A stretch of DNA of 64,000 nt, taken from UBA4665 sp036388555 (lineage in GTDB: Bacteria; Patescibacteriota; Saccharimonadia; Saccharimonadales; UBA4665). Location of the stretch: positions 124,001-188,000 of the forward strand of contig DASVRP010000004.1 in NCBI GenBank assembly GCA_036388555.1, written 5' to 3'. Position numbers and translations under genes: made by a program. The notes under the pieces are model-generated. The model was not told where the DNA came from, searched no databases, and saw nothing but the letters and a program-made list of their open reading frames with translations. Position 1 is the stretch's first letter. Each line of letters starts with the position of its first letter. This document shows positions 8,998 through 17,488 of this stretch, piece after piece.

Positions 8998-9219
8998 ATG
9001 GCCATTAATAAAGAAGTAATCGAGCTAACAGGTACGATAATTGAGCCTCTTCCAGGGACTCAGTTTATTGTAGAGCTCGAGAATGGCCATCGAATCATAG
9101 CTCATGTCGCTGGGAAGATGCGGAAACATTTTATCCGGATCGTACCGGGCGACAGCGTGACGGTTGAGTTGACTCCTTATGATCTTACTAAGGGAAGAAT
9201 CACCTATCGCAAATCGTAG
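8998..9219 (+). CDS. infA: Translation initiation factor IF-1
   Basis: IF-1 occupies the 30S A site during initiation. The 73 residues form a single S1-like OB fold with KEVIELTGTI at the start and GRITYRKS at the end, the normal length and pattern. A gap of about 190 bases separates it from rpmJ; that gap may hold an untranslated leader for the alpha operon, but I see no clear structure in it. Confidence 0.97.
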   Translation: MAINKEVIELTGTIIEPLPGTQFIVELENGHRIIAHVAGKMRKHFIRIVPGDSVTVELTPYDLTKGRITYRKS

Positions 9220-9408
9220 TACCTTTCCATGACAGCACATTTTGGGCGATAGGCTCCAGGCCACACTTACAATACGGTTCGCTTGCGGGCTTCACATATC
9301 ATCCCAATCTGCACCGTCCTGAAAAAGGTCCTGCAAGGGCTCAGGTCCAGCAATTTTATAAACTATAAGCAGTGTGTCATTACCACATTTAGAAAGGCAA
9401 TGATCCGT

Positions 9409-9525
9409 ATGAAAGTACGTGCAAGTGTCAAGAAGATCAGTCCTGATGACAAGATCGTCCGCCGCAAGGGCAGGTTGTATGTTATCAATAAGTTAAAACC
9501 TAAGCATAAGCAGAGGCAGGGTTAA
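9409..9525 (+). CDS. rpmJ: 50S ribosomal protein L36, cysteine-free
   Basis: The 38-residue protein is L36: it begins MKVRASVKK and ends KHKQRQG. The family normally has a zinc ribbon (CxxC...C...H). Here those cysteines are replaced by Ser, Asp and Asn, so it should not bind zinc. I start at 9409 because this gives the canonical N-terminus; an in-frame ATG lies three codons earlier. AGAAAGG lies about 12 bases before the start. Confidence 0.95.
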   Translation: MKVRASVKKISPDDKIVRRKGRLYVINKLKPKHKQRQG

Positions 9526-9527
9526 CT

Positions 9528-9914
9528 ATGGCTCGAATTTCCGGAGTTACTATTCCTAATGAGAAACAGACCTGGGTCGCATTGACGTATGTCCATGGTA
9601 TCGGCGTCAAGTCGAGCCACGATATCCTGACCGGTGCCAAGGTCGAGCCGACTGTCCGTGTCAAGGATCTGACAGATGCCGAGATTGGCCGTATCCAGGA
9701 GATCATCAACAACGATTACACCGTTGAGGGTGAATTGCAGCGCATCGTCAGTGGCAACATCAAGCGCCTGAAGGATATCAATTCGTATCGTGGCCTGCGG
9801 CACAAGGCAAATCTGCCGAGCCGCGGACAGCGCACTAAGACCAATGCCCGCACACGACGTGGACGTAAACTAACTGTCGGCGGTACGGCTAAGAAAGTCG
9901 CATCAAAGACCTAG
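9528..9914 (+). CDS. rpsM: 30S ribosomal protein S13
   Basis: S13 forms intersubunit bridges and contacts the P-site tRNA. The 128 residues begin MARISGVTIPNEKQ and include the SYRGLRHKANLPSRGQRTKTNARTRRG tail typical of the family. It is first in the rpsM-rpsK-rpsD-rpoA-rplQ alpha operon here. Confidence 0.98.
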   Translation: MARISGVTIPNEKQTWVALTYVHGIGVKSSHDILTGAKVEPTVRVKDLTDAEIGRIQEIINNDYTVEGELQRIVSGNIKRLKDINSYRGLRHKANLPSRGQRTKTNARTRRGRKLTVGGTAKKVASKT

Positions 9915-9923
9915 GATAACTAT

Positions 9924-10355
9924 ATGGCAGAACCTAAAGCAACTACAGCTAAAGCTCCGGCTAAAACAGGAGCACGTACTACCGTTAAGAAAAAGGCAAA
10001 GCGGAGCGTTCCGCAGGGCCAGGTACACGTACTGGCAACATTCAATAATACGATCGTCACATTCAGCGACCCCCGTGGCGGAGTCCTGACCGCATCCAGC
10101 GCCGGTGCCTGCGGATTCCGTGGCTCAAAGAAGGGTACGGCGTACGCTGCCCAGGTTGCTGCAGAGCGTGCAGCACAGGCTGCCAAGCAGCAGTACGGCT
10201 TTTCCCGTGCAGAAGTATTCATCAAAGGCGTCGGCCTGGGCCGTGACGCGGCAGTCCGCGTCCTCGCCGGCATGGACATCCAGGTCGAAGCGATCCGCGA
10301 CGTAACAGGCGTTCCACACGGCGGCGTCCGTCCGAAGAAGGCGAGGAGAATCTAA
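9924..10355 (+). CDS. rpsK: 30S ribosomal protein S11
   Basis: S11 lies on the platform beside the mRNA exit. After a Lys/Ala-rich lead of about 25 residues, the core shows FNNTIVTFSDPRGG, GFRGSKKGTAYAAQ and the C-terminal DVTGVPHGGVRPKKARR motif. It starts nine bases after rpsM. Confidence 0.98.
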   Translation: MAEPKATTAKAPAKTGARTTVKKKAKRSVPQGQVHVLATFNNTIVTFSDPRGGVLTASSAGACGFRGSKKGTAYAAQVAAERAAQAAKQQYGFSRAEVFIKGVGLGRDAAVRVLAGMDIQVEAIRDVTGVPHGGVRPKKARRI

Positions 10356-10356
10356 C

Positions 10357-10977
10357 ATGGCACGCGATACACAATCAATCGTCAAGATGAGCCGCCGGGA
10401 GGGCTACGCCCTTCACCCGAAGGCTCACAAAGCACTCGTCAAGCGACCTACCCCTCCGGGTCAGGTCACTAATGGACGCTACAGGGGCGGCAAAGGCAGC
10501 CAGTATTCCTTGCAGCTCCGTGAGAAGCAGAAGGTCAAGCGCCTTTATGGACTGCTTGAGAAACAGTTCAGTAACCTCATGAAGGAAGCCAGCAAGTCCC
10601 AGGGACAGTCAGGTGCGATCCTCCTGCAGCTCCTGGAGCGCCGGGCAGACAATGTCGTCTACCGGGCCGGCTTCGCTTCTTCGCGCCGTGCCGCCCGGCA
10701 GCTGGTCACCCATGGCCACTTTCTTCTGAACGGTACACGTGTCGACATCCCGTCGATCCGCATGAAGGCAGGTGATGTCCTGACCGTACGGCCCCATGGT
10801 CTTCAGACTGAATATTTCAAGCGTTTGGATGATGTTAGCCCGACTCCGCCATCGACTCCTGAATGGATCAAAGCCGACCGGAAGAAATTTGAGATCAAAG
10901 TCACTGGCTCACCAGTCCGTGATGATGCTGAACCGGATATCAATGAACAGTTGATCGTAGAATACTACTCACGCTAA
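10357..10977 (+). CDS. rpsD: 30S ribosomal protein S4
   Basis: S4 nucleates 30S assembly. The S4 domain (LERRADNVVYRAGFASSRRAARQLVTHGH, about residues 88-116) is clear, and the total of 206 residues is normal. The N-terminal part lacks the CxxC zinc motif of some S4 proteins. It starts one base after rpsK. Confidence 0.97.
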   Translation: MARDTQSIVKMSRREGYALHPKAHKALVKRPTPPGQVTNGRYRGGKGSQYSLQLREKQKVKRLYGLLEKQFSNLMKEASKSQGQSGAILLQLLERRADNVVYRAGFASSRRAARQLVTHGHFLLNGTRVDIPSIRMKAGDVLTVRPHGLQTEYFKRLDDVSPTPPSTPEWIKADRKKFEIKVTGSPVRDDAEPDINEQLIVEYYSR

Positions 10978-11016
10978 ACGTAATAAAAGAGACATTCAAG
11001 AGAGGATGCAAGAATA

Positions 11017-11967
11017 ATGGCCAATCACATTCACACCCCAGGGCTCGTCGCTGTCGATGACCACACCGCCGCAAGTTCGACGTTCACCGTCGAACCGTTG
11101 CACAGCGGCTATGGTATGACGCTCGGCAACTCGCTCCGCCGTGTTCTGCTTTCAAGCATTTCCGGTGCTGCAGTTACCAGCTTCAAGATCGAAGGCGTCA
11201 CCCACGAGTTCACTACCGTCCCAGGCGTCAAAGAAGACGTCGTCGACATCATGCTCAACCTGAAAGGCGTGCGCTTCCGTGTTTATGGCGACGATGTCCA
11301 GAACCTGCGTATCGTCAAGAAGGGTAGTGGCCCAGTCACAGCCAAGGATATAGAAACAAATGCTGATGTCGAAGTCGTCAATCCGGATCATGTCATCGCG
11401 ACCATCGATGACGACAAGGCGTCATTCACTATGGACCTGGCGGTCGAAGTTGGCCGCGGTTACCGCACCATCGAAGAGGGTACGGTACGCAAGGCCAGCG
11501 ACATGATCGCCCTTGATGCGGTCTTCACTCCGGTGCTACGCGTCCGCTATAAGGTCGAGAATACCCGTGTCGGTCAGGTCACCGACCTTGACAAGCTGCT
11601 GCTGACTATCGATACTGATGGTTCTATCACGGCCCGCGATGCATTCGAAGAAGCGGCTGCCATCCTGGTAAACCAGTACACGGCGCTTGCCGGTACTACC
11701 CGTGTCGCTGTCGCAGAGACAAGCCACCCCCAGTCCGCCAGCACTCAGACAACCGATGAGACCAGCGGTGACGAGCCAGGTGCCTTGAATACTTCGATCG
11801 AAGATCTGAATCTTTCTGCACGCACCACCAATGCTCTGATCAACAATGACATCCATACTATCAAAGATCTCTTTTCTCTGAATGATGCTGAGCTGCGCGA
11901 CCTCAAAGGTTTCGGCAGCAAAGCTCTTGATGAAGTCAAAGAGAAGTTAGCGGAATTGGAGCTGTAA
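11017..11967 (+). CDS. rpoA: DNA-directed RNA polymerase alpha subunit
   Basis: Alpha assembles the polymerase core and binds UP elements and activators. The N-terminal domain (about residues 15-230) contains GYGMTLGNSLRRVLLSS and the DLAVEVGRGY region. A linker rich in Ser, Thr and Gln follows. The C-terminal domain (about residues 250-316) has the helix-hairpin-helix NALINNDIHTIKDLFSLN and LKGFGSKALDEVKEKL. The length of 316 is normal. A GAGAGGA site lies upstream of the start. Confidence 0.98.
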   Translation: MANHIHTPGLVAVDDHTAASSTFTVEPLHSGYGMTLGNSLRRVLLSSISGAAVTSFKIEGVTHEFTTVPGVKEDVVDIMLNLKGVRFRVYGDDVQNLRIVKKGSGPVTAKDIETNADVEVVNPDHVIATIDDDKASFTMDLAVEVGRGYRTIEEGTVRKASDMIALDAVFTPVLRVRYKVENTRVGQVTDLDKLLLTIDTDGSITARDAFEEAAAILVNQYTALAGTTRVAVAETSHPQSASTQTTDETSGDEPGALNTSIEDLNLSARTTNALINNDIHTIKDLFSLNDAELRDLKGFGSKALDEVKEKLAELEL

Positions 11968-11968
11968 G

Positions 11969-12394
11969 ATGCATCGCCACGGATATAAAGGTCGAAAATT
12001 CCACCGCGAGCGCGACCAGCGCCGCGCCCTCATCAAGGGCTTGGCCGATAGCCTCGTAAAGTACGAATCGATAGAAACGACACTACCAAAAGCCAAAGAG
12101 ATTGTTCCTTATATCGAAAAATTGATTACCAAAGCTAAGAAAGGTGATCTGCATAACCGCCGCCAGGTGATCGCTAAGCTGCAGACCATAGCCAGCGCCC
12201 ACAAGCTGGTCGATGAGATCGCACCCAAGCTGGCAGGACGCACCAGCGGACATGTCCGGATTGAAAAGACCCGTACCCGCCGCGGTGACAATGCCCAGCT
12301 GGCACGTGTAAGCTTCGTCGACGACCTCGGCGAAGCTCCAGTAGCCAAGTCTGCAGCTCCTGAGCCAGCCGCGGCCAGCAAGGAGAATGCATAA
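11969..12394 (+). CDS. rplQ: 50S ribosomal protein L17
   Basis: The 141-residue protein starts MHRHGYKGRKFHRERDQRRAL and has the GDNAQLARVSFVD end motif of L17. A short Ala/Pro-rich tail follows. It begins one base after rpoA and its stop overlaps the rplM start. Confidence 0.97.
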   Translation: MHRHGYKGRKFHRERDQRRALIKGLADSLVKYESIETTLPKAKEIVPYIEKLITKAKKGDLHNRRQVIAKLQTIASAHKLVDEIAPKLAGRTSGHVRIEKTRTRRGDNAQLARVSFVDDLGEAPVAKSAAPEPAAASKENA

Positions 12395-12876
12395 TGAAGA
12401 CAACTAAGACCTATAGCGCCAAGCCAAGTGACGTCACCCGTGGCTGGTACGTGATAGACGCAGCTGAAGCTCCGCTCGGCCGTGTCGCGACACGTATCGC
12501 GACACTGCTGACCGGCAAGGAAAAGCCGATGTTCACATCGCACATCGACTGCGGTGATTACGTCATCGTGATCAACGCCAAGGACACCATCGTCACTGGC
12601 AAGAAGACGACCGACAAGATCTACTACCGCCACAGCGGATTCCCTGGAGGTATCAAGCAGCGTACGTTTACAGAACAGATGGAAAAAGATGCTACACATG
12701 CTATCTTCCACGCTGTCCGCGGCATGCTGCCTGTCAACAAGCTTCGCGATGAGCGGCTGGCCCGCCTCAAGATCTACGAAGGTGGAGAACATAATCATGA
12801 GGCTCAAAAGCCGAAAGCTATCTCGGTTGCGAAGCCTGATGGCCGCACCCCTGCCAAGAAAGATGAGGACAAATAA
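12394..12876 (+). CDS. rplM: 50S ribosomal protein L13
   Basis: L13 is an early large-subunit assembly protein. It shows WYVIDAAEAPLGRVATRIA, YRHSGFPGG and the AVRGMLPVNKL motif. About 20 charged residues at the C-terminus extend it to 160. It is joined to rplQ by a one-base overlap, so the rplM-rpsI pair continues the alpha operon. Confidence 0.97.
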   Translation: MKTTKTYSAKPSDVTRGWYVIDAAEAPLGRVATRIATLLTGKEKPMFTSHIDCGDYVIVINAKDTIVTGKKTTDKIYYRHSGFPGGIKQRTFTEQMEKDATHAIFHAVRGMLPVNKLRDERLARLKIYEGGEHNHEAQKPKAISVAKPDGRTPAKKDEDK

Positions 12877-12878
12877 GC

Positions 12879-13283
12879 ATGGCTGAAACTAAAGGCAACT
12901 ATTTTTACGCACTCGGCCGACGCAAGAGCGCTACGGCACGTGTCCGGCTCTCAAACGGCAAAGCTGCCATCATCGTCAATGACAAGCCCGCCGAAGAGTA
13001 CTTCGCCGGTAGCCAGTATCTGATGACCAAGCTCAACCAGCCGTTCGCTGCTCTCGACCAGGAGAATAAGTACACCATTACCGCCCATGTCAGCGGCGGC
13101 GGCCATGACGGTCAGATCGAAGCTATCCGCCTCGGCATCGCCAAGGCATTGGCTGTCATGAATGCCGATCTTAAGAGTACGCTTAAACGTGCTGATCTGT
13201 TAGGACGTGATTCCCGCGAGAAGGAACGCAAGAAGTTCGGCCTCAAGGGTGCGCGCAAGCAGCGCCAGTTCACTAAGCGTTAA
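12879..13283 (+). CDS. rpsI: 30S ribosomal protein S9
   Basis: S9 reaches the P-site tRNA with its C-terminal tail. The 134 residues include YALGRRKSATARVRLS, GGGHDGQIEAIRLGIAKAL and the basic end KKFGLKGARKQRQFTKR. It is the last gene of this long ribosomal block. Confidence 0.98.
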   Translation: MAETKGNYFYALGRRKSATARVRLSNGKAAIIVNDKPAEEYFAGSQYLMTKLNQPFAALDQENKYTITAHVSGGGHDGQIEAIRLGIAKALAVMNADLKSTLKRADLLGRDSREKERKKFGLKGARKQRQFTKR

Positions 13284-13325
13284 CGGTGTTGTAGAGACGT
13301 TAAATTATTTAAACATAAATAGCCT

Positions 13326-13354
13326 TTGACAGCCACTCTGGATGGGTGTAACAT
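13326..13354 (+). promoter_or_regulatory. Promoter of a leaderless micro-ORF
   Basis: A perfect TTGACA at 13326-13331 and TAACAT at 13349-13354 are separated by 17 bases. Transcription should start about 7 bases later, at or next to the ATG at 13362. Confidence 0.65.
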
Positions 13355-13361
13355 AAAGGGT

Positions 13362-13442
13362 ATGAGTAATATTTTTCACATCGTCAAAGCAATGTTCGCA
13401 GGTAAGCGCCTGGCATACGAGCCTATCAGGATCAAAAGATAG
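13362..13442 (+). CDS. 26-residue micro-ORF before trpS
   Basis: The small reading frame begins MSNIFHIVKAMFAG, ends EPIRIKR and is basic overall. It sits exactly where transcription from the promoter at 13326-13354 should begin, so its mRNA would be leaderless. A terminator hairpin follows 21 bases after the stop, and trpS starts about 80 bases after that. It contains no Trp codon, so it does not look like a Trp attenuation peptide. I do not recognise it. It could be a free-standing microprotein or a leader peptide. Confidence 0.5.
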   Translation: MSNIFHIVKAMFAGKRLAYEPIRIKR

Positions 13443-13463
13443 CCGAATTTTCCGTATACATCT

Positions 13464-13492
13464 GACCGCCCGGAGTGGCGGTCATTTTGTTT
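13464..13492 (+). terminator. Intrinsic terminator after the micro-ORF
   Basis: GACCGCC at 13464-13470 pairs with GGCGGTC at 13477-13483 around a six-base loop, followed by ATTTTGTTT. Confidence 0.8.
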
Positions 13493-13562
13493 GCGGGATA
13501 TTGATGACACTGGGAGACGGCACCACCTGCGGCTTGATTATCGAATAAGGTATACTATGAAC

Positions 13563-14603
13563 ATGACTAAACCAGTTATCCTGACCGGCCTGCGCGCCAA
13601 TAACGACCTGCATATCGGCAACTACCTCGGTGCCCTATTACCATTGATCGACATGGCAAAGCAGAAATCTGCTGACTATGAAGTCAATCTGATGATGGCA
13701 GACCTGCATAGCTTCACAACGCCTGTCGACCACGAGCAACTACAGCAGCAGATTGCTGCGAATCTAAAGTCATATGCAGCTGCCGGATTGCCTCTCGATC
13801 ATGACAACATACGTATATTCCGTCAGAGCCATATCCCTGCACATAGTGAACTGACTTGGATTCTGGACTGCTTTACGGGAGTCGGGGAAATGGGACGGAT
13901 GACCCAGTATAAAGATAAGTCGGCCAAACTCTCAGAAGATCGAATCAGTGTCGGCCTGTTCAATTATCCGGTGCTCATGGCATGTGATTATCTGCTGTAT
14001 GGTGCCAGTTATGTACCGGTAGGCGACGACCAGTCACAGCACCTCGAATTCGGCCGTGATATAGCAGCGCGGATGAATTCGCGCTTCGGCACATTGTTCG
14101 TCGTACCTGAGCCGGTAAAGACCCAGCATGCATTCTTTGGCAAGGACCAGGGGTTACGTATCCGTGATCTGTCCGATCCTGCGCGAAAGATGAGTAAATC
14201 TGATGAGACAGGTAAAGGCGTCATATTCATGCAGGACTCACCGGATCAAGCACGCAAGAAAATTATGTCAGCCACAACTGACAGCATCGGCGAGATAAAC
14301 TATGATATGACTGCACAGCCCGGCATAACTAATCTGCTCGACCTTCTGGCATTACTTTCCGGAACCGCACTTGAAGAAGTCCTAGATACCTATGCCGGCC
14401 AAACGCAGTACGGGCCGCTCAAATCTGCAGTCGCCGATGCTGTTGAAACGTTCTTGCAGGAGTTCCAGCAGAAGCTCGATGCTGTTGATGAAACTGCGCT
14501 TAATCGCAAATTAGAGAAGAGCGAGAGCGAGCTACGTGAAAAGGCGAATGCTACATTATACCGCGTCCAGCAGGCCGTCGGGCTGCGGCCGGCTTCCTCA
14601 TGA
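13563..14603 (+). CDS. trpS: Tryptophan--tRNA ligase
   Basis: TrpRS charges tRNA-Trp. The class I signatures are present: HIGN near residue 18 and KMSKS in DPARKMSKSDETGKG. The whole protein (346 residues from this start) is of family length. A TATACT box at 13551-13556 would start transcription near 13563, so I use the second Met as a leaderless start; the ATG at 13557 is the alternative. The stop is TGA, showing that TGA is not recoded here. The last four bases overlap the next gene. Confidence 0.93.
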   Translation: MTKPVILTGLRANNDLHIGNYLGALLPLIDMAKQKSADYEVNLMMADLHSFTTPVDHEQLQQQIAANLKSYAAAGLPLDHDNIRIFRQSHIPAHSELTWILDCFTGVGEMGRMTQYKDKSAKLSEDRISVGLFNYPVLMACDYLLYGASYVPVGDDQSQHLEFGRDIAARMNSRFGTLFVVPEPVKTQHAFFGKDQGLRIRDLSDPARKMSKSDETGKGVIFMQDSPDQARKKIMSATTDSIGEINYDMTAQPGITNLLDLLALLSGTALEEVLDTYAGQTQYGPLKSAVADAVETFLQEFQQKLDAVDETALNRKLEKSESELREKANATLYRVQQAVGLRPASS

Positions 14604-15457
14604 GTAACCTCGAAACATCCCGTGCGCAGCGGCTTGATCAGCGCGTCGTCGAGCAGATGCCGACCTTGACGAGGACATACGCTGTCAAACTGATTGATGA
14701 CGGCAAGGTACAGGTCAACGGCGAGACGGTAACAAAGGCAGGTTATAAGATGCGCCACGGCGACCGGGTGGAGATTAATCATGATGACACATTATTCCAG
14801 GCCATTCCCGTTATCGACCTACCAGTGGTTTACGAGGACGACGATTGTGCCGTCATCATCAAGCCGGCGGGGCTGCTGACACACAGCAAAGGTGCATTCA
14901 ATCCAGAAGCGACGGTGGCGACCTGGCTGCGCGGGCGGTTACGCAGCATGAAAGGTGAGCGGGCCGGCATCGTGCACCGGCTCGACCGGGCTACCAGCGG
15001 CATCATGATATGTGCCAAGACGCCGGAAGCTCATACCTGGCTACAGAAGCAGTTCTCGCAGCGGCGCGTCAAGAAGCAGTACTTTGCAATCATCGAAGGT
15101 ACGATGAACCCTGAGACTGCAGTCATTGATATGCCGATCGAGCGTAATCCGAAGAAGCCCCAGACGTTCCGGGTCGGCATCAATGGCCGGGCAGCCAAGA
15201 CAGCGTATCAGACCGAAATGAAGGCTGGTGCTTCCAGCTTGCTTAGCTTACGGCCGGAGACCGGCAGGACACACCAGCTGCGCGTCCATCTGACACATTT
15301 CAAGCACCCGATCGTGGGTGATACGCTCTACGGCGGCCGGCCGGCTGAAAGGCTGTACCTGCATGCCGCCGAGCTTGAACTGACGCTCCTGGACAGGACC
15401 AGACAGGTATTCAAGGCACCGCTGCCAGACGAGTTTAACACGTATATGGAAGGATAG
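14600..15457 (+). CDS. RluA-family 23S/tRNA pseudouridine synthase
   Basis: The protein converts specific uridines in rRNA or tRNA to pseudouridine. An S4 RNA-binding domain (about residues 10-65) precedes the catalytic domain with the signature HRLDRATSGIM, whose Asp is the catalytic residue, and RPETGRTHQLRVHL. The length of 285 residues is slightly short of RluD. It overlaps trpS by four bases (ATGA), so the two are co-translated. Confidence 0.92.
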   Translation: MSNLETSRAQRLDQRVVEQMPTLTRTYAVKLIDDGKVQVNGETVTKAGYKMRHGDRVEINHDDTLFQAIPVIDLPVVYEDDDCAVIIKPAGLLTHSKGAFNPEATVATWLRGRLRSMKGERAGIVHRLDRATSGIMICAKTPEAHTWLQKQFSQRRVKKQYFAIIEGTMNPETAVIDMPIERNPKKPQTFRVGINGRAAKTAYQTEMKAGASSLLSLRPETGRTHQLRVHLTHFKHPIVGDTLYGGRPAERLYLHAAELELTLLDRTRQVFKAPLPDEFNTYMEG

Positions 15458-15461
15458 CCGC

Positions 15462-16355
15462 ATGGCAGTGTACCGGCTCGATCAACTCATGCTTCATCCG
15501 AGGTCGCTTGCCTCGTTGCAGGAATACATCGTACAGCCCTGCCATGCCATGATGCTTGTCGGACCGGCCGGAACAGGCAAGGGTACGCTGGCAGAGACTG
15601 CTACGGGGCGGGTGCTATCTGCCGACCCTGAAGCCGGAATCGATTGCATGGACCATCCCTACGTCCGAATCATCCAGCCGGTTGACGGCAAGGCGATCCC
15701 AATCGAAAGTATCCGTGAACTACAACACTTCCTGAGCCTCCGGGTCCCCGGCCCGGCTTCGGACAGTATCAACAGGGCGGCGATCATCAAGGATGCACAT
15801 CTGCTGACGACTGAAGCCCAGAACGCGCTCCTTAAGACACTTGAAGAACCGCCCGCCCAGACAGTGATCGTTCTGACGGCCAGCTCCGCCGAGATGATGC
15901 TGCCGACCATCCGGTCACGCACCAGGGTCGTGTCATTGCTGCCGCCCTCGCATGACGCACTCCGGACCTATCTGTCAGGAAAGGGGTACCCATCGGCGGC
16001 GATAGAAAGGTCATTGTCGCTGAGCGGTGCGCTTCCTGGACTGGCAACTGCGCTCCTACAAGATGACGACAAACATCCTCTCGTAGCGGCTACGACGCAT
16101 GCTCGGGGTATACTCCAGAGTAAGACATATGACCGCCTGTTGCTCGTCGACGGTCTCAGCAAGGACAAGCAATTGTGCCAGGATATCCTGTTTGTTCTCG
16201 GGCAGATGGCCCGGATGGCTCTGATGCGCTCGACCGACGCTAAATCTGCCGAACGATGGCGACATATCATGCGGGCTGTCCATACCGCTTCGGAGCAGTT
16301 TACCCGCAATGTCCAGGCAAAGCTGGTACTGACCAACCTGATGCTGGAACTTTAA
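15462..16355 (+). CDS. holB: DNA polymerase III delta' subunit-like clamp-loader ATPase
   Basis: This clamp-loader AAA+ subunit shows a Walker A motif (GPAGTGKGT, about residues 33-41), a Walker B-like region (AAIIKDAHLLTTEAQNALLKTLEEPP) and the sensor region TIRSRTRVVSL. At 297 residues it fits delta' and not DnaX, which lies at 49338. It starts four bases after the pseudouridine synthase gene and is probably in the trpS operon. Confidence 0.85.
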   Translation: MAVYRLDQLMLHPRSLASLQEYIVQPCHAMMLVGPAGTGKGTLAETATGRVLSADPEAGIDCMDHPYVRIIQPVDGKAIPIESIRELQHFLSLRVPGPASDSINRAAIIKDAHLLTTEAQNALLKTLEEPPAQTVIVLTASSAEMMLPTIRSRTRVVSLLPPSHDALRTYLSGKGYPSAAIERSLSLSGALPGLATALLQDDDKHPLVAATTHARGILQSKTYDRLLLVDGLSKDKQLCQDILFVLGQMARMALMRSTDAKSAERWRHIMRAVHTASEQFTRNVQAKLVLTNLMLEL

Positions 16356-16382
16356 GCTGTAATGGTATAATAAAAGGTAATT

Positions 16383-17036
16383 ATGATTGAACTTTTACTC
16401 GTTGCCGGCTTCGGCGCCCTCGCATACCGGCATGCCCAGGTCCATGAAGATGAATTCGGCCTCGTGCCTCGCAAAGTCGGTGACCGCCTAGGCAAACTCT
16501 GGGATATCGCACATCAGGGCATGCGCGAGAACCGCTTCCTGCGTGCCGAGAAGGCCTTGCTGACCATCCTGAAGATTGACGAGAAGAACGCCGCTGCCTA
16601 CAACCGTCTCGGCATCCTGTACGCCAAGCAGAAGGAATACAAGGACGCAATCGATTGTTTTGAAATCGCGTCAAGCATCGAGGCAACCTCATCGAGCCTG
16701 CACAACCTTGGCCTGATATATTATGAGACCGAGAACTACGTCAAAGCAGCCATCGCCTTCGAACAGGCCCTCAAGCTTGAAGATAACCTGGCAGCCCGCC
16801 ATGTCGCCTACGCCAAAGTTCAGGAGAAACTGAATAACTTGAAGCTGATGGTGCAGGAGCTCGAGCGGGCAGTCGAGCTTGAGCCGAATAAGGAGACGTA
16901 CACGCTGCTCGAGAAGGCCTATCGGGCCAGCGGCATGAATCCGCAGGCTGATATCATCGCCGATAAGATCAAGAAATTGATAGTACCTGCCGGACGGCCG
17001 AAACGCATCGTCAGGCCGCGCCGCGTCGTTATCTAG
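16383..17036 (+). CDS. Membrane-anchored TPR-repeat protein
   Basis: The 217-residue protein begins with a short hydrophobic stretch (LLLVAGFGALAY) and then has at least three TPR-like helical pairs, seen in AAAYNRLGILYAKQKEYKDAIDCF and HNLGLIYYETENYVKAAIAFEQAL. It ends with a basic Pro/Arg-rich tail (RPKRIVRPRR). TPR proteins mediate protein-protein contact; no specific role can be given. TATAAT at 16366-16371 lies 11 bases before the ATG, so the mRNA has a leader of only about four bases. Confidence 0.8.
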   Translation: MIELLLVAGFGALAYRHAQVHEDEFGLVPRKVGDRLGKLWDIAHQGMRENRFLRAEKALLTILKIDEKNAAAYNRLGILYAKQKEYKDAIDCFEIASSIEATSSSLHNLGLIYYETENYVKAAIAFEQALKLEDNLAARHVAYAKVQEKLNNLKLMVQELERAVELEPNKETYTLLEKAYRASGMNPQADIIADKIKKLIVPAGRPKRIVRPRRVVI

Positions 17037-17075
17037 CTCATGAAGCTGGCCGCGCGTTCGGTAAGCAGTATACAG

Positions 17076-17104
17076 TTGCTGTCAGCGGTGTTGTTTGATA
17101 CACT
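17076..17104 (+). promoter_or_regulatory. Promoter for the tRNA cluster
   Basis: TTGCTG at 17076-17081 and TACACT at 17099-17104, 17 bases apart, precede the three tRNA genes by about 50 bases. Confidence 0.55.
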
Positions 17105-17152
17105 AACATCTGTTAAACAGTACAGGCCCCGCCCACATACCGGGACCAAGAT

Positions 17153-17228
17153 GCCGACATAGCTCAGTGGCTAGAGCGGCTGTTTTGTAAACAGCGGGTC
17201 GTGGGTTCGAATCCCTCTGTCGGCTCCA
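17153..17228 (+). tRNA. tRNA-Thr(TGT)
   Basis: The 76-base cloverleaf has a 7-bp acceptor stem (GCCGACA with TGTCGGC), loop TTTGTAA giving anticodon TGT, TTCGAAT in the T loop and an encoded CCA end. First of three tRNAs. Confidence 0.96.
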
Positions 17229-17265
17229 CGCATGCCTCATAGAAGGCTTAACAATCCATAGACGT

Positions 17266-17350
17266 GCAGGGTTAGTGAAGCGGTCAAACACAGCAGACTG
17301 TAAATCTGCCCTCTCAGAGTTCGGAGGTTCGAATCCTCCACCCTGCACCA
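17266..17350 (+). tRNA. tRNA-Tyr(GTA)
   Basis: The 85-base class II tRNA has an acceptor stem GCAGGGT/ACCCTGC, loop CTGTAAA giving anticodon GTA, a long variable arm as expected for bacterial tRNA-Tyr, and an encoded CCA. Confidence 0.96.
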
Positions 17351-17357
17351 TATATCA

Positions 17358-17432
<75 letters not shown>

Positions 17433-17488
17433 GTCACTTTGTTAATTACTAGTCATACCGGGACACACGCCCGTTGATTACCCGATGA

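Noticed and set aside
13443..13562. T-box riboswitch before trpS
   Set aside because: No T-box consensus or specifier-loop structure is visible; only a simple terminator is present.
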